From NCBI GenBank assembly GCA_947164605.1, contig CAMUXE010000001.1, positions 62,001-126,000 on the forward strand: a DNA stretch of 64,000 nt, written 5' to 3'. This document shows positions 37,786-50,940 of this stretch, piece by piece. The first letter of the stretch is position 1. Each line of letters begins with the position of its first letter. Origin of the DNA: an uncultured Lachnospiraceae bacterium (GTDB taxonomy: Bacteria; Bacillota; Clostridia; Lachnospirales; Lachnospiraceae). A program made the position numbers and the translations under genes. The notes below the pieces were generated by a model. That model was not told the DNA's origin. It saw only the letters and a program-made list of their open reading frames with translations, and did not search any database.

Positions 37786-37825
37786 AAAGGCTTCCCGAGT
37801 AATCTCGGAAAGCCTTTTAAATTTA
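37786..37825. terminator. Bidirectional terminator between the glycan cassette and tuf
   Basis: Stem AAGGCTTCCCGAG (37788-37800) with CTCGGAAAGCCTT, one mismatch, A-run on the left and T-run on the right. Confidence 0.85.
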
Positions 37826-37856
37826 AGTTTTAGTGATTGCTCACTTATAAGTAGAA

Positions 37857-39050
37857 TTACTCTACGATAGTTGCAACAGCACCTGAACCTACTGTGTGAC
37901 CACCCTCACGGATAGCGAATCTCTGTCCAGCTTCCATAGCTACCTTGTGGATAAGCTCGATAGACATCTCTACGTTATCACCAGGCATGCACATCTCTGT
38001 ACCCTCTGGAAGTATGCAAACACCAGTAACATCAGTTGTTCTGAAGTAGAACTGTGGTCTGTAGTTGTTGAAGAATGGAGTATGACGTCCACCTTCTTCT
38101 TTTGTAAGTACGTAAACCTGAGCTGTGAACTTGTGGTGTGGTGTGATAGAACCTGTCTTACAAAGAACCTGACCTCTTTCGATCTCGTCTCTCTGAACAC
38201 CTCTAAGAAGAGCACCAATGTTATCACCAGGCTGAGCCTCGTCAAGGAGCTTTCTGAACATCTCGATACCAGTTACAACAACCTTACGTGTCTCATCTGT
38301 AATACCAACGATTTCAACTTCCTCGTTAACGTGGAGAACACCTCTCTCTACTCTACCAGTTGCAACAGTACCACGACCTGTGATTGAGAAAATATCCTCT
38401 ACAGGCATAAGGAAAGGCTTATCTGTCTCTCTCTGTGGTTCTGGAACGTACTCATCAACTGTGTGCATGAGCTCAAGAACCTTGTCGCCCCACTCAGATG
38501 ATGGATCCTCAAGAGCCTTAAGAGCTGAACCCTGGATGATTGGTGTATCATCGCCTGGGAAATCATACTCATCAAGAAGTTCTCTAACTTCCATCTCTAC
38601 GAGCTCAAGAAGTTCTGGATCGTCAACCATATCACACTTGTTAAGGAATACGATGATGTATGGAACACCTACCTGACGAGCAAGAAGAACGTGCTCTCTT
38701 GTCTGAGCCATAACACCGTCAGTAGCAGCAACAACGAGGATAGCAGCATCCATCTGTGCAGCACCTGTGATCATGTTCTTTACGTAATCAGCATGTCCTG
38801 GGCAGTCTACGTGTGCGTAGTGTCTCTGCTCTGTCTCGTACTCAACGTGAGCTGAAGAAATTGTGATTCCTCTTTCTCTCTCTTCTGGAGCCTTATCGAT
38901 GTTATCGAAAGCTACAGCCTCACCTGTACCAAGTCTTGCGTTAAGTGTCTTTGTGATAGCAGCAGTAAGAGTTGTCTTACCGTGATCAACGTGTCCGATT
39001 GTACCAATGTTAACATGTGGTTTTGTACGTTCGAATTTAGCCTTAGCCAT
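37857..39050 (-). CDS. tuf: Elongation factor Tu
   Basis: Delivers aminoacyl-tRNA to the ribosome. GTP-binding motifs GHVDHGKT at residues 19-26, DCPGHADY and NKCD are all visible. Length 397 residues. It has its own promoter (39104-39132) and follows fusA by 164 bases. Confidence 0.99.
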   Translation of the reverse strand: MAKAKFERTKPHVNIGTIGHVDHGKTTLTAAITKTLNARLGTGEAVAFDNIDKAPEERERGITISSAHVEYETEQRHYAHVDCPGHADYVKNMITGAAQMDAAILVVAATDGVMAQTREHVLLARQVGVPYIIVFLNKCDMVDDPELLELVEMEVRELLDEYDFPGDDTPIIQGSALKALEDPSSEWGDKVLELMHTVDEYVPEPQRETDKPFLMPVEDIFSITGRGTVATGRVERGVLHVNEEVEIVGITDETRKVVVTGIEMFRKLLDEAQPGDNIGALLRGVQRDEIERGQVLCKTGSITPHHKFTAQVYVLTKEEGGRHTPFFNNYRPQFYFRTTDVTGVCILPEGTEMCMPGDNVEMSIELIHKVAMEAGQRFAIREGGHTVGSGAVATIVE

Positions 39051-39103
39051 TATTAAAATCCTCCTTTAATAACCATAATAGGTTTTTTACATAGCTGAAT
39101 TTT

Positions 39104-39132
39104 ATTATATTGCATTGCAATAATTTTTTCAA
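39104..39132 (-). promoter_or_regulatory. Putative tuf promoter
   Basis: Leftwards: TTGAAA (39127-39132), 17-base spacer, TATAAT (39104-39109), 54 bases before the start codon. Confidence 0.75.
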
Positions 39133-39150
39133 CCTAATTTTTTTATTTAC

Positions 39151-39176
39151 TCAAAGAGGATCGAAATCCTCTTTGA
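39151..39176. other. Perfect hairpin upstream of the tuf promoter
   Basis: TCAAAGAGGAT (39151-39161) and ATCCTCTTTGA (39166-39176) with a four-base loop. On the minus strand no T-run follows, so it is not a good terminator for fusA. Confidence 0.7.
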
Positions 39177-39214
39177 GATTTTAATTTTTTAAATCAAAAA
39201 CAAGAATTAATCAA

Positions 39215-41332
39215 TTACTTTGCTCTTGCAGAAATAACCTTATCCTGTACTGACTTTGGAGCCTGCTCATACTTATCGAAGAACATAGAGTAGTTACCAC
39301 GACCCTGTGTCTTAGAACGAAGATCTGTAGCATAACCAAACATCTCAGCAAGTGGAACATAAGCCTTAACAAGCTTACCACCACCGATATCTTCCATACC
39401 CTCAACACGACCACGTCTTGAGTTGATATCACCGATAACGTCGCCCATGTACTCTTCTGGCATAGTTACTTCAACCTTCATGATAGGCTCTAAGATTGCA
39501 GGAGCAGCCTTAGCCATAGCATCCTTGAATGCCATAGAACCAGCGATGTGGAATGCCATTTCTGAAGAATCGACTTCATGGTATGATCCATCGTATACAG
39601 TAGCCTTAACACCAAGAACTGGGAATCCAGCAAGGATACCAGCCTGTGAAGCCTCTTCGATACCTTCTCCAACTGATGGGATGTACTCCTTAGGAATAGC
39701 ACCACCGACAACTTCTGAAACGAACTCAAATGTCTTCTCAGCATTTACGTCCATAGGCTCGAATCTAACCTTACAGTGACCGTACTGACCACGACCACCT
39801 GACTGCTTAGCGTACTTACTATCAACATCAACAGCCTTTGTGAAGCACTCCTTGTATGAAACCTGAGGTGCACCAACATTAGCCTCTACGTGGAACTCAC
39901 GAAGAAGTCTGTCAACGATAACGTCAAGGTGAAGCTCACCCATTCCGGCGATGATTGTCTGACCAGTCTCCTGATCTGTGTGTGCACGGAATGTTGGATC
40001 TTCTTCAGAAAGCTTAGCAAGGGCTTCGCCCATCTTACCCTGGTCATTCTTTGTCTTTGGCTCAATAGCAAGCTCGATAACTGGCTCTGGGAACTCCATA
40101 GACTCTAAGATTACTGGGTGCTGCTCGTCACAGATTGTATCACCTGTTCCTGTGTCCTTAAGACCTACAGCAGCTGCGATATCTCCTGAGTAAACCTTTT
40201 CGATTTCTGTTCTCTGGTTAGCGTGCATCTGAAGGATACGGCCTACTCTTTCCTTCTTGTTCTTTGTAGCGTTAAGTACATAAGAACCAGAATTTAAAGT
40301 ACCAGAGTAAACTCTGAAGAATGCTAACTTACCTACGAAAGGATCAGTCATAATCTTGAATGCTAAAGCTGAGAAAGGCTCAGAATCTGAAGACTTTCTG
40401 TCAACTTCGTTACCATCTTCATCAACACCCTTGATATCAGGGATATCTGTTGGAGCTGGCATATACTCAAGTACAGCATCAAGGAGCTTCTGAACACCCT
40501 TGTTCTTATAAGCTGTACCACAGAGACATGGAATTGCATCACCTGCAATAGTAGCCTTTCTTAAAGCAGCCTTTAACTGATCAACAGTTGGCTCTTCACC
40601 TTCAAGGTACTTCTCCATCATCTCCTCATCAAACTCAACGATCTGCTCAACCATCTTGTCATGGTATTCCTGAGCCTGCTCCTTTAAGTCATCAGAAATT
40701 TCTCCTACCTGGATATCATCACCCTTATCTCCGTTGAATACATAAGACTGCATCTCCATGAGATCGATGATTCCCTGGAATGTATCTTCCTTACCAATAG
40801 GAATCTGAATAAGAACTGGGTTCTTACCAAGCTTATCAATAAGCTGCTGGCATGATCCGTAGAAATCAGCACCCATCTTATCCATCTTGTTCATGAAAGC
40901 CATACGAGGAACGTTATACTTATCAGCCTGACGCCAAACGTTCTCTGACTGTGGTTCAACACCGTTCTGAGCATCAAATACACCTACAGCACCATCAAGT
41001 ACTCTTAAAGAACGCTCAACTTCAACTGTAAAGTCTACGTGTCCTGGAGTATCGATAATGTTGATACGATATTCTGGAGCTCCTGCCTTCTTCTTACCAT
41101 TTTCCTCAATAGTCCAATGACAAGTTGTAGCGGCTGATGTGATTGTGATACCTCTTTCCTGCTCCTGGGCCATCCAGTCCATAGTTGCAGTACCATCATG
41201 TGTATCACCGATTTTATGATTTACACCAGTATAATAAAGGATACGCTCTGTTAATGTTGTCTTACCAGCATCAATATGAGCCATAATTCCGATATTTCTG
41301 GTTCTCTCCAATGGATATTCTCTTCCAGCCAT
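39215..41332 (-). CDS. fusA: Elongation factor G
   Basis: Translocase of translation. GTPase motifs AHIDAGKT at residues 18-25, DTPGHVDF and NKMDKMGAD are present, and the C-terminal domain ends near [18 protein letters not shown]. Length 705 residues, normal. It lies 17 bases after rpsG in the str operon. Confidence 0.99.
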   Translation of the reverse strand: MAGREYPLERTRNIGIMAHIDAGKTTLTERILYYTGVNHKIGDTHDGTATMDWMAQEQERGITITSAATTCHWTIEENGKKKAGAPEYRINIIDTPGHVDFTVEVERSLRVLDGAVGVFDAQNGVEPQSENVWRQADKYNVPRMAFMNKMDKMGADFYGSCQQLIDKLGKNPVLIQIPIGKEDTFQGIIDLMEMQSYVFNGDKGDDIQVGEISDDLKEQAQEYHDKMVEQIVEFDEEMMEKYLEGEEPTVDQLKAALRKATIAGDAIPCLCGTAYKNKGVQKLLDAVLEYMPAPTDIPDIKGVDEDGNEVDRKSSDSEPFSALAFKIMTDPFVGKLAFFRVYSGTLNSGSYVLNATKNKKERVGRILQMHANQRTEIEKVYSGDIAAAVGLKDTGTGDTICDEQHPVILESMEFPEPVIELAIEPKTKNDQGKMGEALAKLSEEDPTFRAHTDQETGQTIIAGMGELHLDVIVDRLLREFHVEANVGAPQVSYKECFTKAVDVDSKYAKQSGGRGQYGHCKVRFEPMDVNAEKTFEFVSEVVGGAIPKEYIPSVGEGIEEASQAGILAGFPVLGVKATVYDGSYHEVDSSEMAFHIAGSMAFKDAMAKAAPAILEPIMKVEVTMPEEYMGDVIGDINSRRGRVEGMEDIGGGKLVKAYVPLAEMFGYATDLRSKTQGRGNYSMFFDKYEQAPKSVQDKVISARAK

Positions 41333-41349
41333 CGGTTTCCTCCTAAAAA

Positions 41350-41820
41350 TTAGAACTTATAATGTGCAAATGCCTTATTAGCCTCAGCAGCCTTATGCAT
41401 ATCCTCTTTCCTCTTTACAGATGCACCTGTGTTGTTAGATGCGTCAAGGATCTCGTTAGCAAGACGATCAACCATAGTCTTCTCGCCTCTAGCTCTTGAA
41501 TATGTTGTAAGCCATCTAAGTGCTAATGCCTGTCTTCTGTCTGGCTTAACTTCGATAGGTACCTGATATGTAGCTCCACCGATACGCTTTGCCTTAACCT
41601 CAAGAAGTGGCATAATGTTGTTCATAGCTTCCTCGAATACTTCTATTGCTGGCTTGCCAGACTTGTCTGCAACCTGCTCGAAAGCACCGTATACAATCTT
41701 CTGAGCTACTCCTCTCTTACCATCAAGCATAATGTTGTTGATAAGCTTAGTAACCACTTTGTTATTGTAAATAGGATCTGCTAATACATCTCTTTTTTGA
41801 GTATGTCCTTTACGTGGCAC
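41350..41820 (-). CDS. rpsG: Ribosomal protein S7
   Basis: Binds the 3' domain of 16S rRNA and starts small-subunit head assembly. Begins [20 protein letters not shown], and contains RQALALRWL and [21 protein letters not shown]. Length 156 residues. It lies 217 bases after rpsL, an unusually long gap that contains small hairpins. Confidence 0.98.
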   Translation of the reverse strand: MPRKGHTQKRDVLADPIYNNKVVTKLINNIMLDGKRGVAQKIVYGAFEQVADKSGKPAIEVFEEAMNNIMPLLEVKAKRIGGATYQVPIEVKPDRRQALALRWLTTYSRARGEKTMVDRLANEILDASNNTGASVKRKEDMHKAAEANKAFAHYKF

Positions 41821-42037
41821 GGTTCTTCCCTCCTTAATTATTTATCATTAAATCATAGGTACTCACAAATTTTGTGTACGTGCTCGGTATATCTTAACCT
41901 GCAGCCTTCGGATTAATCTAATTCCGGCACTCTACTTAATTATCGTGAATATGTTTGCGCTCAATATGCGCTATTTTTTGATTCTTATTCAGAATCTATT
42001 AAATTGCGCTTATATCACGCAATCGGCTTTACGCTAA

Positions 42038-42454
42038 TTACTTAGCCTTTGGTCTCTTAGCGCCGTACTTAGAACGAGCCTGTCTTCTATCAGCAACACC
42101 TGCTGTATCAAGTGTACCTCTGATGATGTGGTATCTTGTACCTGGTAAATCCTTAACTCTTCCGCCTCTTATAAGAACAACTGAGTGCTCCTGAAGATTG
42201 TGGCCTTCGCCTGGAATGTAAGAAGTAACCTCGATACCGTTAGACAAACGAACTCTGGCAATCTTTCTAAGAGCTGAGTTAGGCTTCTTAGGTGTAGCAG
42301 TCTTAACAGCTGTACATACACCTCTCTTCTGTGGAGAAGATGTGTTAGTAGCCTTCTTGTGAAGAGAGTTGTAACCCTTCTGAAGGGCTGGTGCTGTTGA
42401 CTTCTTTTCAGCAGACTTTCTACCCTGTCTTACGATCTGGTTAAATGTTGGCAT
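42038..42454 (-). CDS. rpsL: Ribosomal protein S12
   Basis: Decoding-centre protein. The loop [11 protein letters not shown] and the later motif [15 protein letters not shown]-like segment ([14 protein letters not shown]) are intact, with the lysine at the usual streptomycin position, so no resistance change is seen. Length 138 residues. It has its own promoter at 42579-42607. Confidence 0.98.
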   Translation of the reverse strand: MPTFNQIVRQGRKSAEKKSTAPALQKGYNSLHKKATNTSSPQKRGVCTAVKTATPKKPNSALRKIARVRLSNGIEVTSYIPGEGHNLQEHSVVLIRGGRVKDLPGTRYHIIRGTLDTAGVADRRQARSKYGAKRPKAK

Positions 42455-42578
42455 TATTTCACCTCCCGGAATTAGAATATTTTTGATGGCTGCATATTCA
42501 GAATCACTGAATACGTGTCATAATTAATAATTTTCTAAACTAGCTTAGCTAGTCAGCCATTTATTGACACGCTAGAGT

Positions 42579-42607
42579 ATTATACAAGCATTTTTTTGCC
42601 TTGTCAA
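42579..42607 (-). promoter_or_regulatory. Putative str operon (rpsL) promoter
   Basis: Leftwards: TTGACA (42602-42607), 17-base spacer, TATAAT (42579-42584); both boxes match the consensus. Confidence 0.85.
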
Positions 42608-42790
42608 CAAGAAGACCTAGGCAAATGCTTATCCTTCCTATAATTTTTTTGTAAAATCGAGTGCTAATTTTGCATATTAAGTTCAAAAGCTTGCAATTTA
42701 TTTCCTATCTTTGCTTCTAAAGTCGCTTTTGCCAGCTGTTTTATCATTTCAAAATTTGGCTTAGCTCCTAAGCATTGGCCGAATAGAGTA

Positions 42791-42823
42791 AAAAAAGCTG
42801 CGGGTTAAAGAACCCGCAGCTCT
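42791..42823 (-). terminator. Terminator of the rpoBC operon
   Basis: Perfect 10-bp stem GCTGCGGGTT (42797-42806) with AACCCGCAGC (42811-42820), followed leftwards by seven T's. Confidence 0.92.
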
Positions 42824-42845
42824 TAATCAAGATAAAATCTTAAAA

Positions 42846-42905
42846 ATCATTCATCTAAATCATTTCAAATCATTCATCTAAATCATTTCGAATCATTTAT
42901 CTCAA
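42846..42905. repeat. 23-bp tandem repeat in the rpoC 3' region
   Basis: Two units of 23 bases (42846-42868, 42869-42891) with one difference, and a partial third to about 42905, containing ATCATTCATCTAAATCATTT. It lies between the rpoC stop and its terminator. Confidence 0.85.
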
Positions 42906-42918
42906 TATCTTCTTTATC

Positions 42919-45900
42919 TTACTTATCTTCCTGCTCACTGTCAGAAACTTCGCCAGCTTCCTCTGCTTCCTTAAGAAGTTCTGCCTCCTCATCGAAGACA
43001 ATACCTGTGTTAAGTTTAACATTCTTGTAGCGCTTCATACCAGTACCAGCTGGGATAAGCTTACCGATAATTACATTCTCCTTGAGACCAATCAATGGAT
43101 CAATCTTTCCGTAGATAGCAGCATCTGTGAGAACCTTAGTTGTCTCCTGGAATGATGCAGCTGACATGAATGAGTTAGTAGCAAGTGAAGCCTTAGTAAT
43201 ACCAAGGATAATTGGTGTACCTGTAGCTGGAGTCTTGCCCTGCTCTTCAAGTTCTTCATTGATTTCGTTGAACTCAAGTGTCTCAACCTGAGAACCTGGA
43301 AGATATCCAGAATCTCCTGGATCATCGATAACGATCTTCTTGAGCATCTGACGAATGATGAGCTCGATATGCTTATCATTGATTTCTACACCCTGGATAC
43401 GGTAAACCTTCTGTACCTCACGGATGATGTAATCCTGAACAGCACGTACGCCAAGGATTCTGATGATATCATGTGGATTCTCAGAACCTTCTGTAAGCTC
43501 TTCACCAGTTACAACAACCTGGCCTTCTCTTACCTTAACTCTTGTATCTCTAGATACTGGGTAGCTCTTAGAGTTGCCAGCATCGTCTGTAATTACGATA
43601 TCAGTCTTCTTCTCTGTCTTTGTGAAACTTACTGTTCCACCAAACTCAGCGAGTACTGCGAGTGTCTTTGGCTTTCTAGCCTCGAAAAGCTCTTCTACTC
43701 TAGGAAGACCCTGTGTAATGTTACTACCGGCAACACCACCAGTATGGAAAGTTCTCATAGTAAGCTGTGTACCAGGCTCACCAATTGACTGAGCAGCGAT
43801 AATACCAACAGCTTCACCAACCTGTACAGACTGACCTGTAGCAAGGTTAGCACCATAACACTTAGCACATACACCGATGTGTGAACGGCAAGTAAGGATT
43901 GTTCTAATCTTAACCTTCTCAACACCTGTAGCTACAATCTTTGAAGCTCTTGCAGGTGTTACAAGACGGTTAGCAGCGAGTACAAGCTCACCTGACTTAG
44001 GATCAACAATATCCTCAGCAAGGAATCTGCCTGTGATACGCTCTTCAAGTGACTCAAGAACGTCTGCCTTTGCATCGCTGTCTGCTGTAGCTCTGTCGTT
44101 AACGAACTCGCTTACATACATACCAGGAATGACATTTCTGTTAAGGCTACAATCATTCTCTCTGATTACAAGATCCTGAGATACATCAACAAGTCTTCTT
44201 GTCAAGTATCCTGAATCGGCTGTTCTAAGAGCTGTATCAGAAAGTCCCTTACGAGCACCGTGAGCAGAGATGAAGTACTCGAGTACGTCAAGACCTTCAC
44301 GGAAGTTAGACTTGATTGGGAGTTCGATTGTGTTACCTGATGTATCGGCCATCAAACCACGCATACCAGCAAGCTGCTTGATCTGCTGGTTAGAACCTCT
44401 CGCACCAGAGTCAGCCATCATGAAGATGTTGTTATACTTATCAAGACCTGAAAGGAGGGCATCCTTAAGTTTGTCATCAGTCTCCTGCCATACCTTGATA
44501 ACGTTCTTATGTCTCTCTTCATCAGTTGAACGACCTCTGTTGTAAGACTTAGTGATCTTTTCAACCTTTTCCTCAGCCTCAGCAAGAAGAGCCTTCTTGA
44601 TTGGAGGCACTGTCATCTCAGAAATCGAAACTGTGAGGGCAGCGATTGTAGAGAATTTATAACCGATAGCCTTGATATCATCAAGAACTTCAGCTGTCTT
44701 TGTTGTACCATGTACATTGATTACGTGCTGTAAGATATCCTTAAGCTGCTTCTTTCCTACGTGGAAATCAACCTCGAGGCTGAGCTCGTTCTTAGGATCG
44801 CTACGATCAACATAACCAAGATCCTGTGGAAGAATCTCATTGAAGAGGATTCTACCAAGTGTGCACTGAACAAGACCTGCTGTCTTATGTCCATCTGCAT
44901 ACTCTCTTGTCTTCTCAATTGCAATCTTAGCATGAAGTGTAATTATATCATTCTTGTAAGCAAGGATAGCTTCATTTGCATCCTTGAAGATCTTACCTTC
45001 ACCCTTTGCACCAGGTCTCTCCTGTGTGAGGTAGTAAATACCAAGCACCATATCCTGTGAAGGAACGGCTACAGGGCCACCATCAGATGGCTTGAGGAGG
45101 TTGTTAGGTGAAAGAAGCATAAATCTACACTCAGCCTGAGCCTCTACTGAAAGTGGAAGATGTACGGCCATCTGGTCACCATCGAAGTCAGCGTTGAAGG
45201 CTGTACATACGAGTGGGTGAAGCTTAATAGCCTTACCTTCTACAAGAATAGGCTCGAATGCCTGAATACCTAATCTGTGAAGTGTAGGAGCACGGTTTAA
45301 CATAACTGGATGCTCTTTAATGACGTACTCAAGTACATCCCATACAGAGTCATCTAACTGCTCTACATTTCTCTTTGCCTGCTTAATATTATCAGCAATA
45401 CCACGTCTTACAAGCTCTCTCATAACGAAAGGCTTAAAGAGCTCAATTGCCATTTCCTTAGGAAGACCACACTGATAAATCTTAAGTTCTGGTCCTACTA
45501 CGATAACTGAACGTCCAGAATAGTCAACTCGCTTACCAAGAAGGTTCTGTCTGAAACGTCCCTGCTTACCCTTAAGGAAATCAGATAATGACTTGAGTGG
45601 ACGGTTACCAGGACCTGTTACAGGTCTGCCGTTTCTTCTACCATTATCGATAAGAGCATCAACAGCTTCCTGAAGCATTCTCTTCTCGTTACGTACCATA
45701 ATCTCAGGTGCGCCGAGCTCCATAAGCTTAGCAAGTCTGTTGTTACGGTTGATAATTCTTCTATAAAGATCATTAAGGTCAGATGTGGCAAATCTTCCAC
45801 CATCAAGCTGAACCATTGGTCTTAAATCTGGTGGGATTACAGGAATCTCTGTGAGGATCATCCACTCAGGTCTTGTACCTGAGCTGATGAATGCATCCAT

Positions 45901-46623
45901 AACTTCAACTCTCTTAAGGATTCTGATAGCCTTCTGAGATGTTGTTGTCGAAAGTTCCTCTCTCAAGGCCTCAACTTCAGTCTCAAGATCGATTGTCTGT
46001 AAAAGCTCTAAAATAGCCTCAGCACCCATACCAACACGGAATGTGTCGCCATAAGTCTCTAAAAGCTCTCTGTACTCTGTCTCTGTAAGTACTCTCTTTA
46101 CAGGAATTTCTGGCTCTTCAGACTCAAGAACGATGTAAGATGCAAAGTAAAGCACCTTCTCAAGGTTCTTTGGTCCGATATCAAGAAGTAAATCCATACG
46201 GCTAGGGATTCCCTTAAAGTACCAAATATGTGATACAGGTGCAGCGAGATGAATGTGACCCATTCTATCTCGACGTACACTTGCCTTTGTAACTTCTACT
46301 CCACACTTATCACAGATAATACCCTTATCTTTGATCTTCTTGTACTTACCACAATGACATTCCCAGTCCTTGCTTGGTCCAAAAATCTTCTCACAGAAAA
46401 GGCCATCCTTCTCTGGCTTAAGTGTTCTATAGTTGATGGTCTCAGGCTTTGTTACCTCACCATAAGACCAGCCAATACCTTCACGCGCATTGCCGCTAAT
46501 AATCTCTGGAGATGCAAGCTTAATCTGCATCTTGTCAAACTTCATAGATCTCTTTGGCTCCTGCTTAGGTGTCTCAGCTGCAATCTGCTCACCTACTACA
46601 GGTGTGTTTGATTCTTCTGCCAT
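42919..46623 (-). CDS. rpoC: RNA polymerase beta-prime subunit
   Basis: Catalytic subunit of RNA polymerase. N-terminal zinc cysteines ([20 protein letters not shown]), the absolutely conserved NADFDGD magnesium site and the later zinc site with [11 protein letters not shown] are visible. Length 1234 residues, usual for Firmicutes. It lies 16 bases after rpoB. Confidence 0.99.
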   Translation of the reverse strand: MAEESNTPVVGEQIAAETPKQEPKRSMKFDKMQIKLASPEIISGNAREGIGWSYGEVTKPETINYRTLKPEKDGLFCEKIFGPSKDWECHCGKYKKIKDKGIICDKCGVEVTKASVRRDRMGHIHLAAPVSHIWYFKGIPSRMDLLLDIGPKNLEKVLYFASYIVLESEEPEIPVKRVLTETEYRELLETYGDTFRVGMGAEAILELLQTIDLETEVEALREELSTTTSQKAIRILKRVEVMDAFISSGTRPEWMILTEIPVIPPDLRPMVQLDGGRFATSDLNDLYRRIINRNNRLAKLMELGAPEIMVRNEKRMLQEAVDALIDNGRRNGRPVTGPGNRPLKSLSDFLKGKQGRFRQNLLGKRVDYSGRSVIVVGPELKIYQCGLPKEMAIELFKPFVMRELVRRGIADNIKQAKRNVEQLDDSVWDVLEYVIKEHPVMLNRAPTLHRLGIQAFEPILVEGKAIKLHPLVCTAFNADFDGDQMAVHLPLSVEAQAECRFMLLSPNNLLKPSDGGPVAVPSQDMVLGIYYLTQERPGAKGEGKIFKDANEAILAYKNDIITLHAKIAIEKTREYADGHKTAGLVQCTLGRILFNEILPQDLGYVDRSDPKNELSLEVDFHVGKKQLKDILQHVINVHGTTKTAEVLDDIKAIGYKFSTIAALTVSISEMTVPPIKKALLAEAEEKVEKITKSYNRGRSTDEERHKNVIKVWQETDDKLKDALLSGLDKYNNIFMMADSGARGSNQQIKQLAGMRGLMADTSGNTIELPIKSNFREGLDVLEYFISAHGARKGLSDTALRTADSGYLTRRLVDVSQDLVIRENDCSLNRNVIPGMYVSEFVNDRATADSDAKADVLESLEERITGRFLAEDIVDPKSGELVLAANRLVTPARASKIVATGVEKVKIRTILTCRSHIGVCAKCYGANLATGQSVQVGEAVGIIAAQSIGEPGTQLTMRTFHTGGVAGSNITQGLPRVEELFEARKPKTLAVLAEFGGTVSFTKTEKKTDIVITDDAGNSKSYPVSRDTRVKVREGQVVVTGEELTEGSENPHDIIRILGVRAVQDYIIREVQKVYRIQGVEINDKHIELIIRQMLKKIVIDDPGDSGYLPGSQVETLEFNEINEELEEQGKTPATGTPIILGITKASLATNSFMSAASFQETTKVLTDAAIYGKIDPLIGLKENVIIGKLIPAGTGMKRYKNVKLNTGIVFDEEAELLKEAEEAGEVSDSEQEDK

Positions 46624-46639
46624 GTACTACCTCGTTTCT

Positions 46640-49600
46640 TTATTCTTCGATGTCTCCGTCGCCGTAATCTTCATCAGCTTCTTCAACTAAATCATCTGAG
46701 TTCATATCTTCATGCTCCTCGCCATCTTCTTTCAAAGATACAGCAGAGAAACCTGAACGGCTCATCTCAGCCTCATCATTTCTTGAGTTTCTGTGATAGT
46801 CACCATCATCAAGTACCTTCTTGAAGTCTGTAACTTCGTAATCAGCACTCTCGATAAGCTTAACTTCATTGTCCTCGTTATCAAGGAGACGAACGTCAAG
46901 TGCAAGTGACTGTAATTCCTTAAGAAGTACCTTAAATGATTCTGGGACGCCTGACTCTGGGATATTTTCACCCTTAATGATTGCTTCGTAAGTCTTAACT
47001 CTACCTACAACATCATCAGACTTAACAGTAAGTATCTCCTGAAGTGTATAAGCTGCGCCATAAGCCTCAAGAGCCCAAACTTCCATTTCTCCGAATCTCT
47101 GTCCACCGAACTGAGCTTTACCACCGAGTGGCTGCTGAGTTACAAGTGAGTAAGGACCTGTAGAACGAGCATGGATCTTATCATCTACAAGGTGGTGGAG
47201 CTTCAAGTAGTGCATGAAACCGATTGTAACACGGTTATCAAAATTCTCACCTGTACGACCATCACGCATTGTAACCTTACCATCTCTGCCAATTCTAACG
47301 CCCTTCCACTCAGCTCTGTGAGCTCTGTTTGTGCTTAAGAACTCAAATACTTCTGGGTTAAGAAGGTCTTTATATCTTGACTCAAATGTAAACATGTCAT
47401 CTGGATAATCCTCGCCTTCAGCCTCGGCCTTAGCCTTCTCCTCAGCAAGTTCCTTATCATCAAATGGGTTGTTTGCGTAAATATCAGCCATCTCAAGTGC
47501 ATCCTGAATATCATTCTCGTTAGCACCGTCGAATACTGGAGTTGAAATATTAAATCCAAGAACCTTAGCTGCGAGACTCAAGTGAATCTCAAGTACCTGT
47601 CCAATGTTCATTCGAGAAGGAACGCCCAATGGGTTAAGTACAATATCAAGCTGACGGCCGTTTGGAAGGAATGGCATATCCTCAACTGGAAGAACTCTTG
47701 AAACTACACCCTTGTTACCGTGACGACCAGCCATCTTATCACCAACAGAGATCTTTCTCTTCTGTGCGATATAGATTCTAACTGACTGATTTACACCTGG
47801 TGCAAGATCATCGCCATTTTCTCTTGTAAATACCTTAACTGCTACTACAATACCGTACTCACCGTGAGGAACCTTGAGGGAAGTATCTCTTACCTCTCTA
47901 GCCTTCTCACCGAAGATAGCACGGAGGAGTCTCTCCTCAGCTGTAAGCTCTGTCTCTCCCTTAGGAGTAACCTTACCAACTAAGACATCTCCTGCACGAA
48001 CCTCGGCACCGATACGGATGATACCATCTGCATCAAGATCCTTGATAGATTCTGTAGCTGCACCAGGAATATCACGAGTGATTTCTTCTGGTCCGAGCTT
48101 AGTATCTCTTGCTTCTGACTCGTACTCTTCTATATGAATTGATGTATAAACATCATCTCTGACAAGCTTCTCACTAAGAAGAACAGCATCCTCGTAGTTG
48201 TAACCTTCCCATGTCATGAAACCGATAAGTGGGTTCTTACCAAGAGCTATCTCACCGTTAGAAGTAGAAGGACCATCAGCGATAACTTCGCCCTTCTTAA
48301 CCTCATCACCCTTAAATACGATAGGGCGCTGGTTGTAGCAGTTAGACTGGTTAGATCTAGCGAACTTAGAGAGCTTGTACTCATGCTTTGTTCCATCTGC
48401 TTCCTGAACTACGATGCGGTTAGACTCAGATGAGAGAACTACTCCATCTTCCTCTGCAACTACACATACACCTGAGTCAACTGCAGCCTTATTCTCAATA
48501 CCTGTACCGATAACTGGTGCTTCTGTAGTGAGAAGTGGCACTGCCTGACGCTGCATGTTTGAACCCATGAGGGCACGGTTAGCATCATCGTTCTGAAGGA
48601 AAGGAATCATTGATGTAGCAACTGAGAATACCATCTTAGGTGATACATCCATGAGATCGATAAGAGTCTTATCGTACTCTGCTGTCTCTTCCTTATAACG
48701 TCCAGAAACTGTGTTCTTTTTGAAATATCCATTCTCGTCAATCTCAGCATTAGCCTGAGCTACGTGGAAATCATCTTCCTCGTCTGCAGCGAAGTATCTT
48801 ACCTCATCTGTAACTCTAGGATTCTTTGCATCTGACTTATCTACGATACGATAAGGAGCCTCAATGAAGCCATACTTATTGATTCTTGCATATGAAGCAA
48901 GTGAGTTGATAAGACCGATGTTAGGACCTTCAGGTGTCTCAACAGGACACATACGACCATAGTGAGTATAGTGTACATCTCGAACTTCGAATCCGGCACG
49001 ATCTCTTGAAAGACCACCAGGACCGAGGGCTGAGAGTCTTCTCTTATGAGTAAGCTCACCAAGTGGGTTGTTCTGATCCATGAACTGTGACAACTGAGAA
49101 CTTCCGAAGAACTCCTTGATTGCAGCTGTTACAGGCTTAATATTAATCAATGACTGTGGAGATACACCAGAAAGATCCTGTGTAGACATTCTCTCTCTTA
49201 CTACTCTCTCCATTCTTGAGATACCAATTCTGAACTGGTTCTGAAGGAGCTCACCAACAGAACGGATACGTCTGTTACCGAGGTGATCGATGTCATCCTT
49301 GTAACCAATACCATACTCAAGATTTAAGTTATAGTTAACTGAAGCGATGATATCCTCAACAGTGATGTGCTTAGGAATAAGGTCGCCAATATTCTTAACT
49401 AAAGCATCCTTAAGTTCATCAAGGTCAGAGTACTCTGCCATCAACTGCTTAAGAATTGGATAGTAAACATTCTCGTTAATTCCAAGTGCCTCAGCCTCTT
49501 CATAGCTGATATCAATGTACTTAGTGATATCTACAGCCATGTTAGAGAGAACTTTCTCTCTTCTTGTAGAAGGAGTACCATCATTAAGTCTGTACTCTGC

Positions 49601-50602
49601 CATTACATAAACTGCAACAACACCGGCATTCTGAATAGCCTCACCATCTTCTCTTGTGAGCTTATCTCCAGCCTTGTACATTACGCTTCCATCTTCTGGA
49701 TTGATTACATCATCAGCAAGTACCTGACCAGCAAGTCTGTACTTGAATGAAAGCTTCTTATTGTACTTATATCTACCAACTCTAGCGAGGTCATATCTTC
49801 TCTGATCGAAGAACATACCGTCAATCAAAGACTCTGCACTATCAAGTGAAAGTGGCTCGCCCGGTCTTAACTTCTTATAGAGTTCGAGAATACCTTCGTT
49901 ATGGTTTGTTGTAGTATCCTTCTCAAATGTGTCGATAATCTTTGGCTCATCACCAAAAACATCAAGAATCTCTTCGTTAGTGCTGATACCAATAGAACGA
50001 AGAAGTACTGTTATAGGTACCTTCTTGTTACGGTCAACCTTAACAAAGAACATATTATTGGCATCTGTCTCATACTCGAGCCATGCACCACGGCTAGGAA
50101 TTACCTGGCTGGAATAGAGATTGATCTTACCGTACTTATCCTTCTGGATATCAAAATATATACCAGGTGAACGTACAAGCTGGCTGACAATAACTCTCTC
50201 GGCACCGTTAATTACAAATGTACCTGTTCTCGTCATAATTGGAAGATCACCCATGAATATTTCATGTTCACTGATGTCTTCGCTCTCTTTGTTGTGGAGT
50301 CTTACTCTGGCCTTGAGTGGAGCTGCATATGTAGCATCTCTTTCTTTGCACTCTTCAATATTGTACTTTACTTCATCCTCGCAGAGTTTATAATCAACAA
50401 ACGACAAACTAAGTCTGTTATTATAATCTGTAATTGGAGAGATGTCTTCAAATACTTCTTTGAGACCTTCTTTAAGAAACCATCTATAGGATTCTTTCTG
50501 TACTTCAATAAGGTTAGGCATCTCAAGAACTTCTTTTTGTCTTGAGTAACTCATTCTGGTACTTCTACCCGACTTTATTGGGCGTATCCTGTTTTTCTCC
50601 AT
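46640..50602 (-). CDS. rpoB: RNA polymerase beta subunit
   Basis: Main RNA polymerase subunit with the rifampicin region [16 protein letters not shown] followed by [16 protein letters not shown]; the aspartate, histidine and serine linked to resistance are wild-type. The C-terminal part ends in an acidic tail ([14 protein letters not shown]). I chose the ATG at 50602 because AAGGGG lies 11 bases upstream. A GTG at 50614 overlaps that site. Length then 1320 residues. Confidence 0.98.
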   Translation of the reverse strand: MEKNRIRPIKSGRSTRMSYSRQKEVLEMPNLIEVQKESYRWFLKEGLKEVFEDISPITDYNNRLSLSFVDYKLCEDEVKYNIEECKERDATYAAPLKARVRLHNKESEDISEHEIFMGDLPIMTRTGTFVINGAERVIVSQLVRSPGIYFDIQKDKYGKINLYSSQVIPSRGAWLEYETDANNMFFVKVDRNKKVPITVLLRSIGISTNEEILDVFGDEPKIIDTFEKDTTTNHNEGILELYKKLRPGEPLSLDSAESLIDGMFFDQRRYDLARVGRYKYNKKLSFKYRLAGQVLADDVINPEDGSVMYKAGDKLTREDGEAIQNAGVVAVYVMAEYRLNDGTPSTRREKVLSNMAVDITKYIDISYEEAEALGINENVYYPILKQLMAEYSDLDELKDALVKNIGDLIPKHITVEDIIASVNYNLNLEYGIGYKDDIDHLGNRRIRSVGELLQNQFRIGISRMERVVRERMSTQDLSGVSPQSLINIKPVTAAIKEFFGSSQLSQFMDQNNPLGELTHKRRLSALGPGGLSRDRAGFEVRDVHYTHYGRMCPVETPEGPNIGLINSLASYARINKYGFIEAPYRIVDKSDAKNPRVTDEVRYFAADEEDDFHVAQANAEIDENGYFKKNTVSGRYKEETAEYDKTLIDLMDVSPKMVFSVATSMIPFLQNDDANRALMGSNMQRQAVPLLTTEAPVIGTGIENKAAVDSGVCVVAEEDGVVLSSESNRIVVQEADGTKHEYKLSKFARSNQSNCYNQRPIVFKGDEVKKGEVIADGPSTSNGEIALGKNPLIGFMTWEGYNYEDAVLLSEKLVRDDVYTSIHIEEYESEARDTKLGPEEITRDIPGAATESIKDLDADGIIRIGAEVRAGDVLVGKVTPKGETELTAEERLLRAIFGEKAREVRDTSLKVPHGEYGIVVAVKVFTRENGDDLAPGVNQSVRIYIAQKRKISVGDKMAGRHGNKGVVSRVLPVEDMPFLPNGRQLDIVLNPLGVPSRMNIGQVLEIHLSLAAKVLGFNISTPVFDGANENDIQDALEMADIYANNPFDDKELAEEKAKAEAEGEDYPDDMFTFESRYKDLLNPEVFEFLSTNRAHRAEWKGVRIGRDGKVTMRDGRTGENFDNRVTIGFMHYLKLHHLVDDKIHARSTGPYSLVTQQPLGGKAQFGGQRFGEMEVWALEAYGAAYTLQEILTVKSDDVVGRVKTYEAIIKGENIPESGVPESFKVLLKELQSLALDVRLLDNEDNEVKLIESADYEVTDFKKVLDDGDYHRNSRNDEAEMSRSGFSAVSLKEDGEEHEDMNSDDLVEEADEDYGDGDIEE

Positions 50603-50679
50603 TTGACGTTTCACCCCTTAATCTTATTTTGCGGAGTTTATGGCGCACTTGTCGCTATAAACACAATGACGCATTGTCC

Positions 50680-50708
50680 ATAGTATCACAGTAAGTCAAG
50701 GATGTCAA
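50680..50708 (-). promoter_or_regulatory. Putative rpoBC promoter
   Basis: Leftwards: TTGACA (50703-50708), 17-base spacer, TACTAT (50680-50685). Confidence 0.8.
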
Positions 50709-50894
50709 CTTAAATATAGGGGATTTTCTTGATTTTTAGATTTATATTTTTGATTTTATTTTTACTTGTAAAATTACTTTTAATTTTACTTTTAAGATCG
50801 GCCCGGAAATTAAAAGATATATTTCCTCTTATACAGGACATGGGTTTAGACGACACATTTGCCGAGTTTAGAAATGAATATTATATGACTATAA

Positions 50895-50940
50895 AGAAGA
50901 AAAGATGGCTGCCATTGCAATGCAGTGGCAACCATCTTTG
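50895..50940 (-). terminator. Terminator or attenuator after rplL
   Basis: Stem AAAGATGGCTGCCA (50901-50914) with TGGCAACCATCTTT (50926-50939), two weak pairs, followed leftwards by TTCTTCTTT. It ends most rplJL transcripts or lets some reach rpoB. Confidence 0.75.

Larger units (their letters stand above)
42455..42918. other. rpoC-rpsL intergenic region
   Basis: Holds, in transcription order, a 23-bp tandem repeat, the rpoBC terminator, about 180 bases without recognised features, and the str operon promoter with a leader of about 120 bases. No coding region. Confidence 0.7.
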
